Assembly (NCBI RefSeq): GCF_001949145.1
Contig: NW_019091570.1
Coordinates: 305,777-369,776 of the forward strand
Reading direction: 5' to 3'
Source of the DNA: Acanthaster planci
Lineage: Eukaryota > Echinodermata > Asteroidea > Valvatida > Acanthasteridae
Length of the DNA: 64,000 nt
Under the pieces are notes generated by a model that had not been told where the DNA came from, ran no database searches, and saw only the letters and a list, made by a program, of their open reading frames with translations. This document shows, in pieces, positions 34,752 to 45,660 of the stretch (position 1 is its first letter; the number at the start of each line of letters is the position of its first letter). A program made the translations under genes and the position numbers.

Positions 34752-37700
34752 TGGACGGGTCGGCTGACCGGTCTGAGTCAGATGTACATGTAGCAGCTGG
34801 TAGCACAAACTATTTCATTTTTGGGTTGGAGAGATGTTAATTCTATTTGCAGGTTTTGCCCTCAGACCGGACCAATCAGATTAATATCTCATTGACAACA
34901 AGTACATCTTGAAAGACCTGCTACCATGGCTACTGGTACATTGTAAAATTTCATTAAAATGTAGCTTGGAATGAACCTGGGAAAATTAGGCAAAAATGTT
35001 CTTTCAAGATTGCACTAGACTGTTACTGCCCTGCCGACACATGTACGAAGTTCACTTTATGTTCTCAGCACAATTAAACTGAGCTGGAGTCTTGACGCTG
35101 CTAAGATGCAGTCGGATCTTTCCACGATTTCAAAGACTTTGATGCCGTGCTCATAACCTAAAAGATCACTGCACAATGGAAGTATGTTGTTGCTGTGTGT
35201 ATGACGTGCAGTACATTTGCAGCAAGCTGCTGTCACATTTTTAAGCATTTCTTGTATTTATACATGACACTGTTGAGGGATTGAACTTACTGACTCTTGA
35301 ATCTAGATGCCAGAACCATTTGTATAAATTTGGGAAAACACTAATTTCATCAAATAGATTCTGACACATACTCTCTCCAGAGAAAACCAGTGGAAGAAAT
35401 TTGTGGTCTAGTAATGCATCTACTGTGGTCATCCCCAAATGTCAAACTAAAAGATATAACAAATCTACAGTGCCCTCACCAGCAAGAATTCTTCTTTACG
35501 GATTCCCTTTTTCCCCTGTACATTTACACTTGCGCCCCCCCCCACTCTGCACTCATAGTTATTCTCTTTAACTGGTTTCATTTCTAAATATAACTATCTT
35601 TTTTTGGTTTTATAACTCCTTTATGTATTTGTATTCAGTTTTGTTTATGTTTCAATTTTGTAACGACCACAACTTGGTCATCTGGCTGCCATGTGTCAGT
35701 TTTTATGAAATAAATAAATAAACCAATCAATAAACAATAATATATCGTCATTTTTTTAATATAATCCTCCCATTGTATGAGCTGTAGCATGCAAAAATTG
35801 GCAGATTAAAATTTAAAGTTGGCATATAACACCAGTGTATATATGTAAGCCACAAAGGTCATCGTGCTTCATGATGAAGCGCCAGTACAGCATGTATAGT
35901 ACATCAGTGGTTCCACTACACGTGCACCCCTAATAAATCTAATCAGAGTGCAAACGAGTGCCACCATTAAAATGAATATTAAGTCCTCAAATATTAAAAT
36001 TTGTGGGGCTGGACAATTTTACTGCATGGACCCTGCAGCAGCTTTTGCCCTTTTTTCCAAGCAGCCAGCAAAAGTTATGCAGACAGGGATGTACAATAAA
36101 AGTGTGATAACTCAAAGTCAGTTAAGTCGAAAGACTATTCATCTATTAAGCACAATACCTCCTTAACTTGAAATGTCCACAAAACTACATCTGGTTACAT
36201 CGAAGTTTGTGACACTGATCAAAAGACACCACCGAATTACTTTAAAAATAGTAGGTATTGAGGACTGCCACAAGACCTTGGTTCGAGGAGTCATTGCCAA
36301 GCTCAAAGCCACACTCGTGTTTTTACTAAAACTGTCTGTGTTGCATGCATGCCACATCAGCGTGGCAGTACACGCACTGCACCTGGGACCACAACAAATC
36401 CAACTTTCAGGTTATCCTGACTGCTACTTTGGACCAATTCATGGACAGTCCAATCACTGACTCACTCTTCTGATAACCATGTGACCACTGAAAGTGATGT
36501 CATCAGAAATCCAAAGTGAAAACGGACCCAAAATCTGTGACATGTCATGGCGAACGTGATCAGCGAAAAGATGAGTTTAGCTACATGAAGGAAAACATAC
36601 CATTTAAGCAGCTGATTTTTATATGTTGGTTTAAAGAAACCTTTAGGTAACAATAATGAAAAATTTCAGTAAAATAATTGTGTGCAAAAGATGAGGGCGC
36701 ACTACTGATCAAGAATTCAGTGAATGGCGTAATGGTCTAGGGAAATATGTAAATGTATTGGTAATTTGGATAGGTATTCTCGCGGACACTCGGCCCACTC
36801 TAGGTGGGGGGAGAATTTGGCTTCTGGCCTCAAAGAAAGCTTATTATTAAACCATTTGAATTAAACTGAATAGCACAGTTGCTTTCCTGAGGCATCATTT
36901 TATGGACACATACCATGAGGTGAAAACCAGAAGAATTTCTAAGCTAAGCAAAAGTGTCTTCAATTCTCATTCTGTATTAAAGTGCATTTAATTACTCCTG
37001 GGGGGGTTACATACCACAATATTATTGTTGTGCTTTAAACAAATTGAATATATTGGTAAGGACAAGGTTTGCAACTCTTGCTTGGGGATACTGCGACTAA
37101 GAATGCACAGAACATTGGTGTTTTGTGTTCCTTCTGATTTATGATCCATCCCACAGTGCTAACAACATTTGTGTTCTTCTTTGCCTTGGACCATGTACCA
37201 TTGATCACTTTCAAAGCTGACTATGTAGTCTCAGTAACTGGTGTTGCTCACCTCTTGGGTATATGGCCCAAGCAGGTTTATGCCAATTGTTAATTGAAAA
37301 TTCGTTCAGGAATCTTAAATTTGATTGCCAAAATGTCAAGTTGGCTTGGCATCTACCAAACTGGGGAAAAGGAAGAAGAGAGGTCGTAGCCTGATCTGCC
37401 TAGGGAGCTGCATGGCAAAAATGGTCCATCTGAAAGCAGGACAAAGCTTCCACTATCTCCCCGACATGTACTGCTTGAAAAGAAATATTGAAGCGTAAGC
37501 AGTGCAAATTCGTCCAACGTGCCTGGCCAGCTTCTCGACACTGCCACATAACTATGTAGTTATATTCAAAGCAATGGCCTGGCCTCTTCAGGGCCTAATG
37601 GCTAACTGAGAGCTATGGTTGGTGCTCCTCATGACAGGAGAAATGACGCTGGCTGCTGCAACTGTAAGCCAGAGCTGATAGTCTATTTCCCCCATGATCA

Positions 37701-39645
37701 TGCAGGATTGGCCTCTTGCTGAAGGCTGCTCATCATAGGATTTCAACCATTCCCCGGAAACTGTATGGAAGGAGTGCAAATAATTTTGACATACTTGAGT
37801 GGCTCTGGACAATGGCTTGGATATTTAATGACATAAATTGATATAAAAACATGAAAGGCAGACTGCCACAGCTCAAATGTGTCACTGTCTGCTTGCACTG
37901 TGCTCCCAGCTTCTTCAACGCTAGATTCCCCCCTTCAACAGAAATAGTGAAAATAGAGAAAAATCAACAAAAGCTACCTGCCAGATTTTTTTCACACACA
38001 ACTTGGGGAACATTAAGGCTAAGCAGGGAGGCAGTGCTGGATGCATGGACTGGGTGGCTAACTGGAAAATCCTAAGAAATGTTGGCAGGCAAACAACTGC
38101 AAATGGAGGAATGAATGCCCAGTGTCAATAACAGCAGGTGTAGTTGTGGGAAATGAAAACTGAGGTCAACAAGGAGGCCCAAACTCCCCCAGATTGGTGC
38201 CAGCGCTAGACATTTTGGTGGGCTTGGCATCAGCCTAGTGTTCAGGGGGCAATTCAGCTGAGCATGCTGGGCTTAATCCCACTGGGAGGTTTGAAAGGCT
38301 ATGGTCTGTAGTTATTGGAAACCCCACACATGGGTTGGCTGTGGCGGTGGTCGACGTCATCGATGGCTGCACTGGCAGGGCCACAAATGAAGCCGTAGGC
38401 AACCCAGAAGTTGGAATACCAGAGAGGCACTTGATGCAAGCTAGATAGGATGCCAATGAAACTTCAGCTGGACCGGAATGGCCCGATACAGAGGTTGCTG
38501 ATGGAGCGGACAACTGGGTTGGGGCCAAGTAAAAATACCCACCGGTGAAGACTGGATTGGTTGGCACATTTAGTGTCAGCCCCCCTTCAGTTGTGACTGG
38601 CACTCTGAATCCCTTGACTGGGCTGGCTGGCGAAACTCCCTCAGGAAGGGGAAGAAAGCACAGGCTCTACGATTTTGCATTATTGTGGCCCTGCGATGCG
38701 CCAACAAATCACCAGCAGACATCTGGCACTGAATTCACCATCTGGAAGTAGGCCTAGTGGTAGCACTCATCATAGCCATATCCGTGAAACAGGCAGGTTG
38801 ACGAGTGTGATGAAGATTGCCTTGATTTATGAATTTGGGAACCGAAACCAAGAGCTGGTGAAAGGAGATTCAGGAGAACACTACTGGTCGAACCAAGGTA
38901 CAAGCAGACAATATGATCATGAATTACATGTGTATATCAGAGGAAAACAATGAAAAATTGGAGATAGGAATTTCGTGTTTGCCTGTGCACTCCTGATGAC
39001 AGAGTGACCATACAATTACAGCCAGCTGCACTTGCAGCGTGCCGATGCACACCCAAAGTGAATCTGATTGGTTTAAAGTTTTCTGGCAAAATTTGCATGA
39101 ATGTGACCTTTGCACTCTCATAATTATTCCTTATTAGGCAAATAATTGGCCTAGCCAAAATAATAATTGCCCAGCAAGCATGCCACAAAAAATATAACAA
39201 AGCTCGATGACCAAGATATACTCACCTGTTGACTAGTTGCGTACAAAAATGATATAAATACACTGTATACCGGCTGCGCATTAGGATAAAATAAGGTTTG
39301 CTGAGTATAAGGCTTTTTTATCTTGTAGGGGTAAAAAGAAATAGTTGGAAACGTAAGTATCTTATGGTAGTCTGCAGTGGTCAAAGACATTTGGTTTAGT
39401 TAGGAACAAATTTAGTCACTTTGAATAAGGATGTCTTCAACGATGGCAGAGTTACATAATGCAGGCGATGATCACAGGATATTATGAGACCATTGTTGAT
39501 GTTCATTAAGCAAGATATGCGGAGTGCGTGCCAGGAATACACAAGGGGTCTTGCAAGATTGGTGAACTAGTAACAGGTGCTAGATAAGCTGATGGGAGAA
39601 CACAGAAAACATAAAACCTGAATTTCAAAAGTTAACTTTTTGTGA
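34752..39645. other. PON intron, no gene
   Basis: No supported gene. The end of 35200-35760 (short AT-rich tail with AATAAATAAATAA) could be a LINE 3' end, but no RT block is seen. 37.3-38.9 kb has several ORFs without signatures. Confidence 0.45.
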
Positions 39646-39731
39646 CCGATTATCTCTGTTGCCTTGAACCACTGAAGTAAGCTTTCCGCCGATTATCTCT
39701 GTTGCCTTGAACTACTGAAGTAAGCTTTCTG
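39646..39731. repeat. 43-bp tandem duplication
   Basis: The 43-bp unit beginning CCGATTATCTCTGTTGCCTT occurs twice head to tail (39646, 39689) with two or three substitutions. Confidence 0.9.
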
Positions 39732-40113
39732 CCTTTGAAAATCTTAATACATGAGTATATTTAAGTTTAACTTCAGTTTGCTTCAGGATTCCATCTTCAA
39801 ATAATGAGCTAATTTGACACATACATGTTGGTATTTTCATAATGTTGAAACTGTTAATGATTCTTTGGTTAAACTTTGTATTAGTGAAGACAAAGACACC
39901 ATAACATGTTACTGGACTTTGATAGAATAGTTTTCCCTTGCTGGTTGCCAAACTAAGACGACATAAAGCATAGTGATATGCTGATGAACACATATCAAGC
40001 AGTCACTTTTAAGAACCACAACCAACTTGCGGTGCACATATTGGAGCAAATCCTGAAATGTTTTTTTCGATCTCACAGCAAATAAATGCTTTATGTTCAA
40101 TTTCCTCAATCAG

Positions 40114-40195
40114 GTTTATTTATGTTTCATCTCCTGTTGTTGGAGCCTTGACTGTGTATGAGCGTCAACCAGATTATTCACTGAAACCTATCCAG
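40114..40195 (+). CDS. paraoxonase-family exon (4 of 5 seen)
   Basis: Acceptor cctcaatcag before 40114; donor GTTAGC at 40196. It completes the split codon left by the exon at 31577 and reads FIYVSSPVVGALTVYERQP, matching the PON strand YVAELLAHKIHVYEKH. It leaves in phase 0. Confidence 0.85.
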
Positions 40196-40829
40196 GTTAG
40201 CATTTTGCATAGCTGATATGGAAAGCTTTGTGTGGGTATTTGCAAACTTTTGAAGGTCAACAAATAGTTATGGCATGTGCCATTTTTACTTATAAATATT
40301 AATCAGTATTTTTTGACTGTTTTTTTTTTAAGTTGCAGAAACATCTTTTTTTGGACATGTACGCTTACTGGTCCAGTGACCAATGTGTCAAGAGAAAGAA
40401 ATCTTTTGACCCCAAATTATTTGTTCTTTCTACGTCATAGTATGAATACCCTGTGATTCTCTGATTACTTGAGAGTTGAAAAACTGTCGTATTGGGAAGT
40501 TAGAAATTCAGTTAAAAGTGCTGCCATATGCTACAAATTTTCGGTGTGAGCCTGTGAGACAACATGGCCCTGGTTATTTTTTTAATAGAGGGATGTAATT
40601 TCAAAATGACTGTGACTCCTTCCTAGTATATTTCAGAGTTTAAGTCAGTCTGTTTGGGAGTGGAATATTAACATGAAGTGTCCACAGAACTGCCCTGAAA
40701 AAAATTAAATTAAACATGACTGTTCCTCTTTTATTACTGTATATTTGGTCATGCATGGAAGTTGTGAGCATTATTTTTTACATGTACTTTCAATATTGGA
40801 TTTTCACTTTCTGTTCTTGATGGTACTAG

Positions 40830-40964
40830 GTGATTGATCTCTATACAAGTCCGGATAATGTTTACGTGGATTCATCATCGGGTGACCTTTGGTTTGGATG
40901 TCACTTGATTAGCTATCAGACCATGTTGCACTTCCAAGATTTTAGACAGCCATCTGCATCACAG
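40830..40964 (+). CDS. paraoxonase-family exon (5 of 5 seen)
   Basis: Acceptor ggtactag before 40830; donor GTATTG at 40965. It reads VIDLYTSPDNVYVDSSSG then DLWFGCH. The Asp-Asn pair matches calcium ligands Asp269-Asn270, and the Cys matches the free Cys284 of human PON1 (VGCHP). It starts and ends in phase 0. The final exon, which would carry the C-terminal strand and disulphide Cys, was not found downstream in the window. It may lie beyond the Polinton copies. Confidence 0.9.
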
Positions 40965-41404
40965 GTATTGTACAGTTATTTACCTAATATGAAAAGCATT
41001 TACTTAGTACAAGAAGACTTACGTTTAGCATTAAATATTTCTTGTTCTCAAAGTCATACAACACTTCAGACAGGCCCGTCGAAAGGTATAAAAAAGTGGG
41101 GGGCATCAGTGTTCTCCATCCTTTTTGATCAATTTTTGCGTGGGGATCAGGGCCTGCTGAAGGGGCCCAGGAAATTTTGGATTCTAGATGCTGTCTGGTG
41201 CAATCTTGGGGACTTTTCGGGCCACCTGCTTCTATAATTTGGCCCCAAATTTGCTTGCATTTACAAAGTGAAATAATGACAAGAATTTCAGTAAAACCAT
41301 AAGCCAATATAAACATACGTGCATACATGTACTGTACTGTGAAGAAATGGCTTTAACAAGTTGGTGGCAAAATTTTAATGGAGTGAGACATTTTTAAAAA
41401 TGCG
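40965..41404. other. PON intron, left flank of Polinton copy A
   Basis: Intronic sequence up to the junction near 41405. No left terminal repeat is seen at the junction. Confidence 0.5.
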
Positions 41405-41412
41405 TATATAAT

Positions 41413-42072
41413 AACAAGAAGACGACTAACGTATACCCGGATTTAAGCAAACACCCCGATTTAACTTTAAACTCGGCCGAACAAGCGGAGACTAAAATTT
41501 ACTGCCTTCAAAAGATCGAAGAAATCAAATCTCAGATTCAAAAAGAACGTGACGCGCGCGAAGCTAGCTATAAAAAGATTAAATGGGTACTCACCGCACT
41601 CGGTTACATAAAGTACGGCATAGAAGCACTGGGCGTGACCTCAGCAGCCGTCGAAATTCCCGCTATTTTAGGCGTCGTTACCGGACCCATCGGACTTGTG
41701 ATGGAAAGCATGGCTATCGGTGCGTTTGGTGCTTACGCGATATTAAAATATGCCAGTCGTCGGCTAGCCCATAAAACTAAAAAGCACGACCAAATTCGAA
41801 TGTTTGCAGACGCTAAATTAAACATGATCGAGCAATACGTATCTCACGCCATCGAAGACGGTGACACATCGCAAGAGGAATTTGTACTTAATTTATCCGA
41901 GCTGAACAAATTTAACGAAATGAAAGAAAAGATAAGATCAAACACGAGCACCAAACTGCAAGCGAGCGGTAAAGAGGAATTTGAACGTCAAGTCAACGAG
42001 AGAGCGGAAGTGCTAGCCAACGGACTGGCAGCCGTTTTAAAAGAAGATCTTATGAGAAAACTTGGCAAGTAA
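41413..42072 (+). pseudogene. membrane/coiled-coil protein of element (5'-truncated)
   Basis: A 219-codon open frame that begins without ATG at the element junction, so the N-terminus is missing. An N-terminal helical region rich in Glu and Lys is followed by a hydrophobic stretch (about codons 70-115, AILGVVTGPIGLVMESMAIG). A second Glu/Lys-rich helix ends in KEDLMRKLGK. A decayed homologue of the C-terminus lies in copy B at 56255-56405. Function unknown; I did not match it to a named family. Confidence 0.6.
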
Positions 42073-42167
42073 GTTTTACAAAGTCGGTCCGATATCAAGA
42101 TCTACCACCCGCTTATCGAGAAGCGATCCCACTGACGGCGCCTCCTTTAAAATAAAAATAAAGACGT

Positions 42168-42812
42168 ATAAAATAAATAGGAGCCAACTTTAGTAGTTTA
42201 ACAATTTTAGTCAACGAAGACAACTGGTTTTCAGCCGAGTTTCCAAATTTAATGCACGGGTATAAATTACCAAAAGTAACCTCGGATGAAGCCGTCAATC
42301 GCTGGGTGACGGAGCCAATTTCGTTTTATCAAAATCAGTTTAATTTTGCAGCCTATTGTGCGACGACGGCCTGTGGCGTGGGTTTTGACCTGCTGTCTGA
42401 CCCCAATCTTGGCTTTATTCAATTTTCACGTATATTACACCGTACGAAAAATATTTACGACTGCGTGATGCCCATTCCTAGCGATGACGTATTTGACGCG
42501 TTACACAATAATTACGACCATCAGAAGTTGACGGACACGTGTCTTTTATATGGCGTCGACCCAAACAAATCGTTTAAACAAACTCGCGACACTTTGTCAA
42601 ACAAATTAGGCACTGCCTATTATTACGACAACGGTTACGTACCTGTCCTAGGTAAAAACTATGACGCGCACGATTTATACCTGACCAACAGTAAATACAC
42701 GGGGTCTACCTACATGGGCTTTGGCTGGGCTAAACCGCCTAAAGGCTCGGGTTACACAAGTACTTACACGGTCAATTGGATTTTACAGGCGGACGATATA
42801 ACAGATTTTTAA
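42168..42812 (+). CDS. conserved Polinton-family protein, possible virion component
   Basis: The ATG at 42252 starts a 186-codon frame, but the same frame is open back to about 42168 and reads EDNWFSAEFPNLM, so the real start may be earlier or lost. Notable blocks are EAVNRWVTEPISFYQNQFN and CATTACGVGFDLL. I remember a similar NRWV...FYQNQFN/CATTxCGV protein recurring in Polinton-like elements of cnidarians and other invertebrates. That is recollection, not a search. Copy B has no homologue in the window. Capsid, penton or attachment roles are speculation. Confidence 0.5.
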
Positions 42813-42814
42813 AT

Positions 42815-43195
42815 TTATTCCAAATCTAAAATCTCGGGCCGCTCGTTGTTCGCTTCGCTTTTTGGTTGAACAATTGGCTTTGGTTGAATCGGTTCCTGTA
42901 ATTTGGCAGGTTTTCTTTTCAAATAAAATGCGAGTAAGATTCCTCTGATCGCCAATCCACTCATGATTAAATATTGGTTGTCTTTTAAGTTTGCATAAAT
43001 TTTATTTCCAAGCTAGGGTCACTCGGGTCACTCGATTTGCCTAATCTCATCTTGGCGAGATGTTGTCATGTCATGCTAATTTCTTACCTTGTTCCATTCG
43101 TCTCGGGTTTTTAACTTTAGTTACTGTCTGAATTTGGGATTTTATCAGGCTGTTCGCCGGGCTCGCTTTGCTCACTTCTTCCATGGTTGACATCC
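42815..43195 (-). pseudogene. small single-TM protein, copy A (frameshifted)
   Basis: On the minus strand the start reads MSTMEEVSKASPA, then IQTVTKVKNPRRMEQGKKLA. After frame changes it continues with DNQYLIMSGLAIRGILLAFYLKRK, a membrane helix followed by Pro/Lys-rich tail. It is homologous to 58676-59067 in copy B (IQTVTKTKNPKRVEHGKHLA, DNRYLILGGLAIGG), so the frame breaks are secondary. Family unknown. Confidence 0.6.
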
Positions 43196-43672
43196 TCTTT
43201 TATAATAAGAGAACTGCATATTGTTTAGCGGTAATTAACGCAACTGCCAATGGCGATAAATAGACTCCGTATTTATAACAAATCTCGGTTAGAAAATGAC
43301 CTACGGTCTTACTGATAATTTGATCGTCGTTTAAATCTTTTGTAAGTGCTTCTTCAGACGTTAAATTGACTTTGAATCCTAGGAGATCGACCGGGGTAGC
43401 TATTCCGAGTAAATGCGCGTATAATCTTAGAATCGCATAACCTAACGTATTAACGATTTCTTTACCGAATCTAACTTCGTACAGATTGAATAGCTTTTCT
43501 TGATCTTTAGGGCTAAGCGACACGATGTCCTTTACGGAATATTCTTTACCCAGGTATTTCTTAGATTTGTCAGAAGCAACAATCGAGCGGAGTCTTTTAC
43601 ATTCTTTACATTTAATTTGGATTTGGTTGATTCACTTTTTGAATCAGCGAAAATTGATTTGATGTCTTCCAT
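43195..43672 (-). pseudogene. conserved Polinton small protein (MDDIK family), copy A
   Basis: The N-terminus MEDIKSIFADSKSES starts at 43672. A frameshift near 43.61 kb leads into the 107-codon frame reading LFNLYEVRFGKEIVNTLG, LYAHLLGIATPVDLLGF and EEALTKDLNDD. It is about three-quarters identical by eye to the intact copy at 58991-59557. It overlaps the preceding small gene by 61 nt, exactly as in copy B. Function unknown. Confidence 0.7.
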
Positions 43673-43800
43673 TTAAATATATGATTTTTAAAATTATTGA
43701 ATGTTTGCTTTAGGCGTAGGTACTCAATTGTATAGTATGTTAGATTAGCTGCTATAGTTAATTGGGTAAGTAGTTGAATGTATTCAAGCAGAGTTATCAT
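43612..43800 (-). CDS. small membrane protein, copy A
   Basis: 62 codons with an N-terminal hydrophobic helix (YIQLLTQLTIAANLTYYTI) and a basic tail (EYLRLKQTFNNFKNH). Its homologue in copy B is at 59497-59679; both keep LTYY..EYL..KQTFN.FK. It ends 61 nt inside the next gene, out of frame. It is intact in both copies, which for so short an ORF argues for selection while the element was active. Function unknown. Confidence 0.6.
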   Translation of the reverse strand: MITLLEYIQLLTQLTIAANLTYYTIEYLRLKQTFNNFKNHIFKWKTSNQFSLIQKVNQPNPN

Positions 43801-43823
43801 TTAATTATGAGTAAAATAAAAAA

Positions 43824-43855
43824 GTTATAGTTGAGCTACATAGCTCAACTATAAC
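43824..43855. promoter_or_regulatory. perfect 15-bp hairpin, copy A
   Basis: GTTATAGTTGAGCTA at 43824-43838 and its exact complement at 43841-43855, with a 2-base spacer. It lies between the HNH-like gene and the small membrane gene (start codon ends 43800). A different hairpin occupies the same site in copy B (59689-59717). Likely a transcript-end or processing signal. Confidence 0.7.
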
Positions 43856-43891
43856 AGAGGATAAGTAATTAATAAGTAATTAATAACTAGC

Positions 43892-44470
43892 TTACAAGTC
43901 AGTTGACTCTGGAACCATATTACACTTGCGCGTTAAGTTACACCTACGGCAAACCAATACACAATTCCATTTCACATGCCCAAAGTCCGTATGTAACCTC
44001 TTAATAGTGGCTTGATCGTCTCCTGACTCGATATATTGCAATTTTACGTTGCAGTCGTTATAATAACAAAATTCATGGTTGTCGACCAATTCCTCTAAAA
44101 ACTCCATATCGATAAATTTTTCGGGGCTGAATAAATTATTTTTTTTATCGTACTGTTTAGAACTACATAACCAGCGATTAATTGTAACTTGAATAGCGTC
44201 GCTGCAAATTTTGCAATCCAATCTTCGCCTTCTGTGAATACATATTTCAGAACCATGACAATCAACACGTTGTGATTTCCGCATATTGTGAATACATATT
44301 TCAGAACCATGACAATCAACACACCATGATTTCCACTTATCGTAAATACATATTTTAGAACCGTGACAATCAACACACTGTGATTTCTGCTTACCATGAA
44401 TACATATTTCGGAACCGTTACATTCGACTCATAGATATTTCTGCTTACCATGAATAAATTTACGCCGATC
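43892..44470 (-). pseudogene. HNH-like zinc protein with 18-residue repeats, copy A
   Basis: The C-terminal part (43892-44284) reads CHGSEICIHRRR, then a CKIC pair, CYYNDC, HTDFGHVKWNCVLVC and RRCN, a run of Cys/His pairs like HNH-type zinc proteins. N-terminal to it, over 44233-44455, a 54-bp unit (18 residues with C, H, GS, ICI and a basic pair) repeats about four times with frame breaks. Repeats of this CxxH-GS-xICxH kind are common in giant-virus and Polinton proteins. Homologue: 59771-60281 in copy B. Confidence 0.65.
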
Positions 44471-44817
44471 ATTAGATATTTTATCGGCTGCGTTACAAGT
44501 AATGCACCCCGAAAGCGTCACGACCTTGCGTTAGAACAATCGGCGCAAGTGAAGGAATCATGGGAACAAAACTGCGTACGAATGCTAGATTTTCTGAACG
44601 AATGCGACAAGAACGCGCGAGTCAGCAAACATTTGTAAACATGGACGAAGCGTTACAAGCTTACAGCGAATTGACCGGTAAAAATTTAATGCCGTTGCCA
44701 CCAGAGCCTAAATTGTCAGATTTCTACGCGCCTTCCGAGGATCAAAAAATTCGTGAGTTTGTGTGGATTTTGGGTGGGACGGCCTTAGTTGGTTTCTTAG
44801 CTTATCGATTTGCGTAA
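44456..44817 (+). pseudogene. small C-terminal-anchored protein, copy A
   Basis: Two overlapping frames. The second, at 44560-44817, reads NMDEALQAYSELTG, a Pro-rich part and a C-terminal membrane helix (VWILGGTALVGFLAYRFA). It has the same layout as the gene at 56543-56866 in copy B (soluble N-terminus, Pro-rich stretch, C-terminal helix), but sequence similarity is weak. Unknown function. Confidence 0.45.
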
Positions 44818-44830
44818 CTTTATTTTAAAA

Positions 44831-45660
44831 ATGGAGCGAGAAATTTCAAAGTTGTTTTACAGCCCGCAAGGCGACTGGCGAGGAGAAAGCGCGGTTGATC
44901 ATCTACACGAAAAGACCGGTGCGAACAAATCAGTCATTAGGAACTGGCTAAAAAAGTAGGCTATTTGGCAAATTTATTTACCCACACCTGCGTACGTAGT
45001 GAGACCAATGACTTTGCAAGCAGAATTGGTCGAACCTCATTATGCGCATCAAATGGATATATTATATTTACCCTGGGACCGTGTTAAAAGAAAAACGTTT
45101 AAATATGCTTTGACAGTAGTAGATGTGGGTTCACGGTATAAAGAAGCAGAACCATTGACCAGTAAAACGGCCGAGCAAGTGAGCGTAGTGAGCAAACAAA
45201 TTTACGAGCGATCGCCCTTGACTTGGCCTAAAATTATAATGGTAGACTCGGGATCTGAATTTAAAGGCGAGTGTAAAAAGTTAATGACAAAAAATAAAGT
45301 AGAAATTATTACCTCCAAATGTATTAGTTAGATATTTATATTACCCAGGTGAGCAAGAGGGCAGCACCGTCAGAAGGGCAACAGATCCTGTCTGGTCAGT
45401 GGACGTTTATCAATTGTAGAAGCGCATCAGTCAATTTAAACGAGTCCGGGGTAAAAGGGTAAAAACGGGTCCCACTTTATATTATTTATTAAACGGGCCA
45501 AATAGGAGTTTCGTCAAAGAGGAACTTCAAGTCGTACCCGAGAATACCGAATTACAGCCCGGGTCTCACTTTATATTATTTATTAAACGGGCCAAATAGG
45601 AGTTTTGTCAAAGAGGAACTTCAAGTCGTACCTGAGAATACCGAATTACAGCCCGGGTCT
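44831..45660 (+). pseudogene. Polinton integrase, copy A
   Basis: The N-terminal region reads MEREISKLFYSPQGDWRG and WLKK, a stop at 44957, then AIWQIYLP. The catalytic core (44999-45330) reads HQMDILYLP (first Asp), FKYALTVVDVGSRYKEAEPL and MVDSGSEFKGE (second Asp). The frame then stops, and the segment with the third catalytic residue (Glu) is deleted. The C-terminus resumes at about 45340 with YYPGEQEGS and RATDPVWSVDVYQL. This is the retroviral-like (rve) integrase of Polintons. A 94-bp direct repeat duplicates the C-terminal end (45467-45654). Confidence 0.85.
45467..45654 (+). repeat. 94-bp tandem duplication in integrase end
   Basis: Units 45467-45560 and 45561-45654 differ at about three positions. 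94 is not a multiple of 3, so the duplication shifts the frame. Copy B has a single unit (about 62519-62615). Confidence 0.92.

Noticed and set aside
40965-41237. extension of the last PON exon
   Set aside because: The open frame continues past 40964, but a GTATTG donor stands exactly where similarity to PON stops.
41583-41774. 63-codon plus-strand ORF starting ATG
   Set aside because: Out-of-frame shadow of the membrane/coiled-coil gene at 41413-42072.
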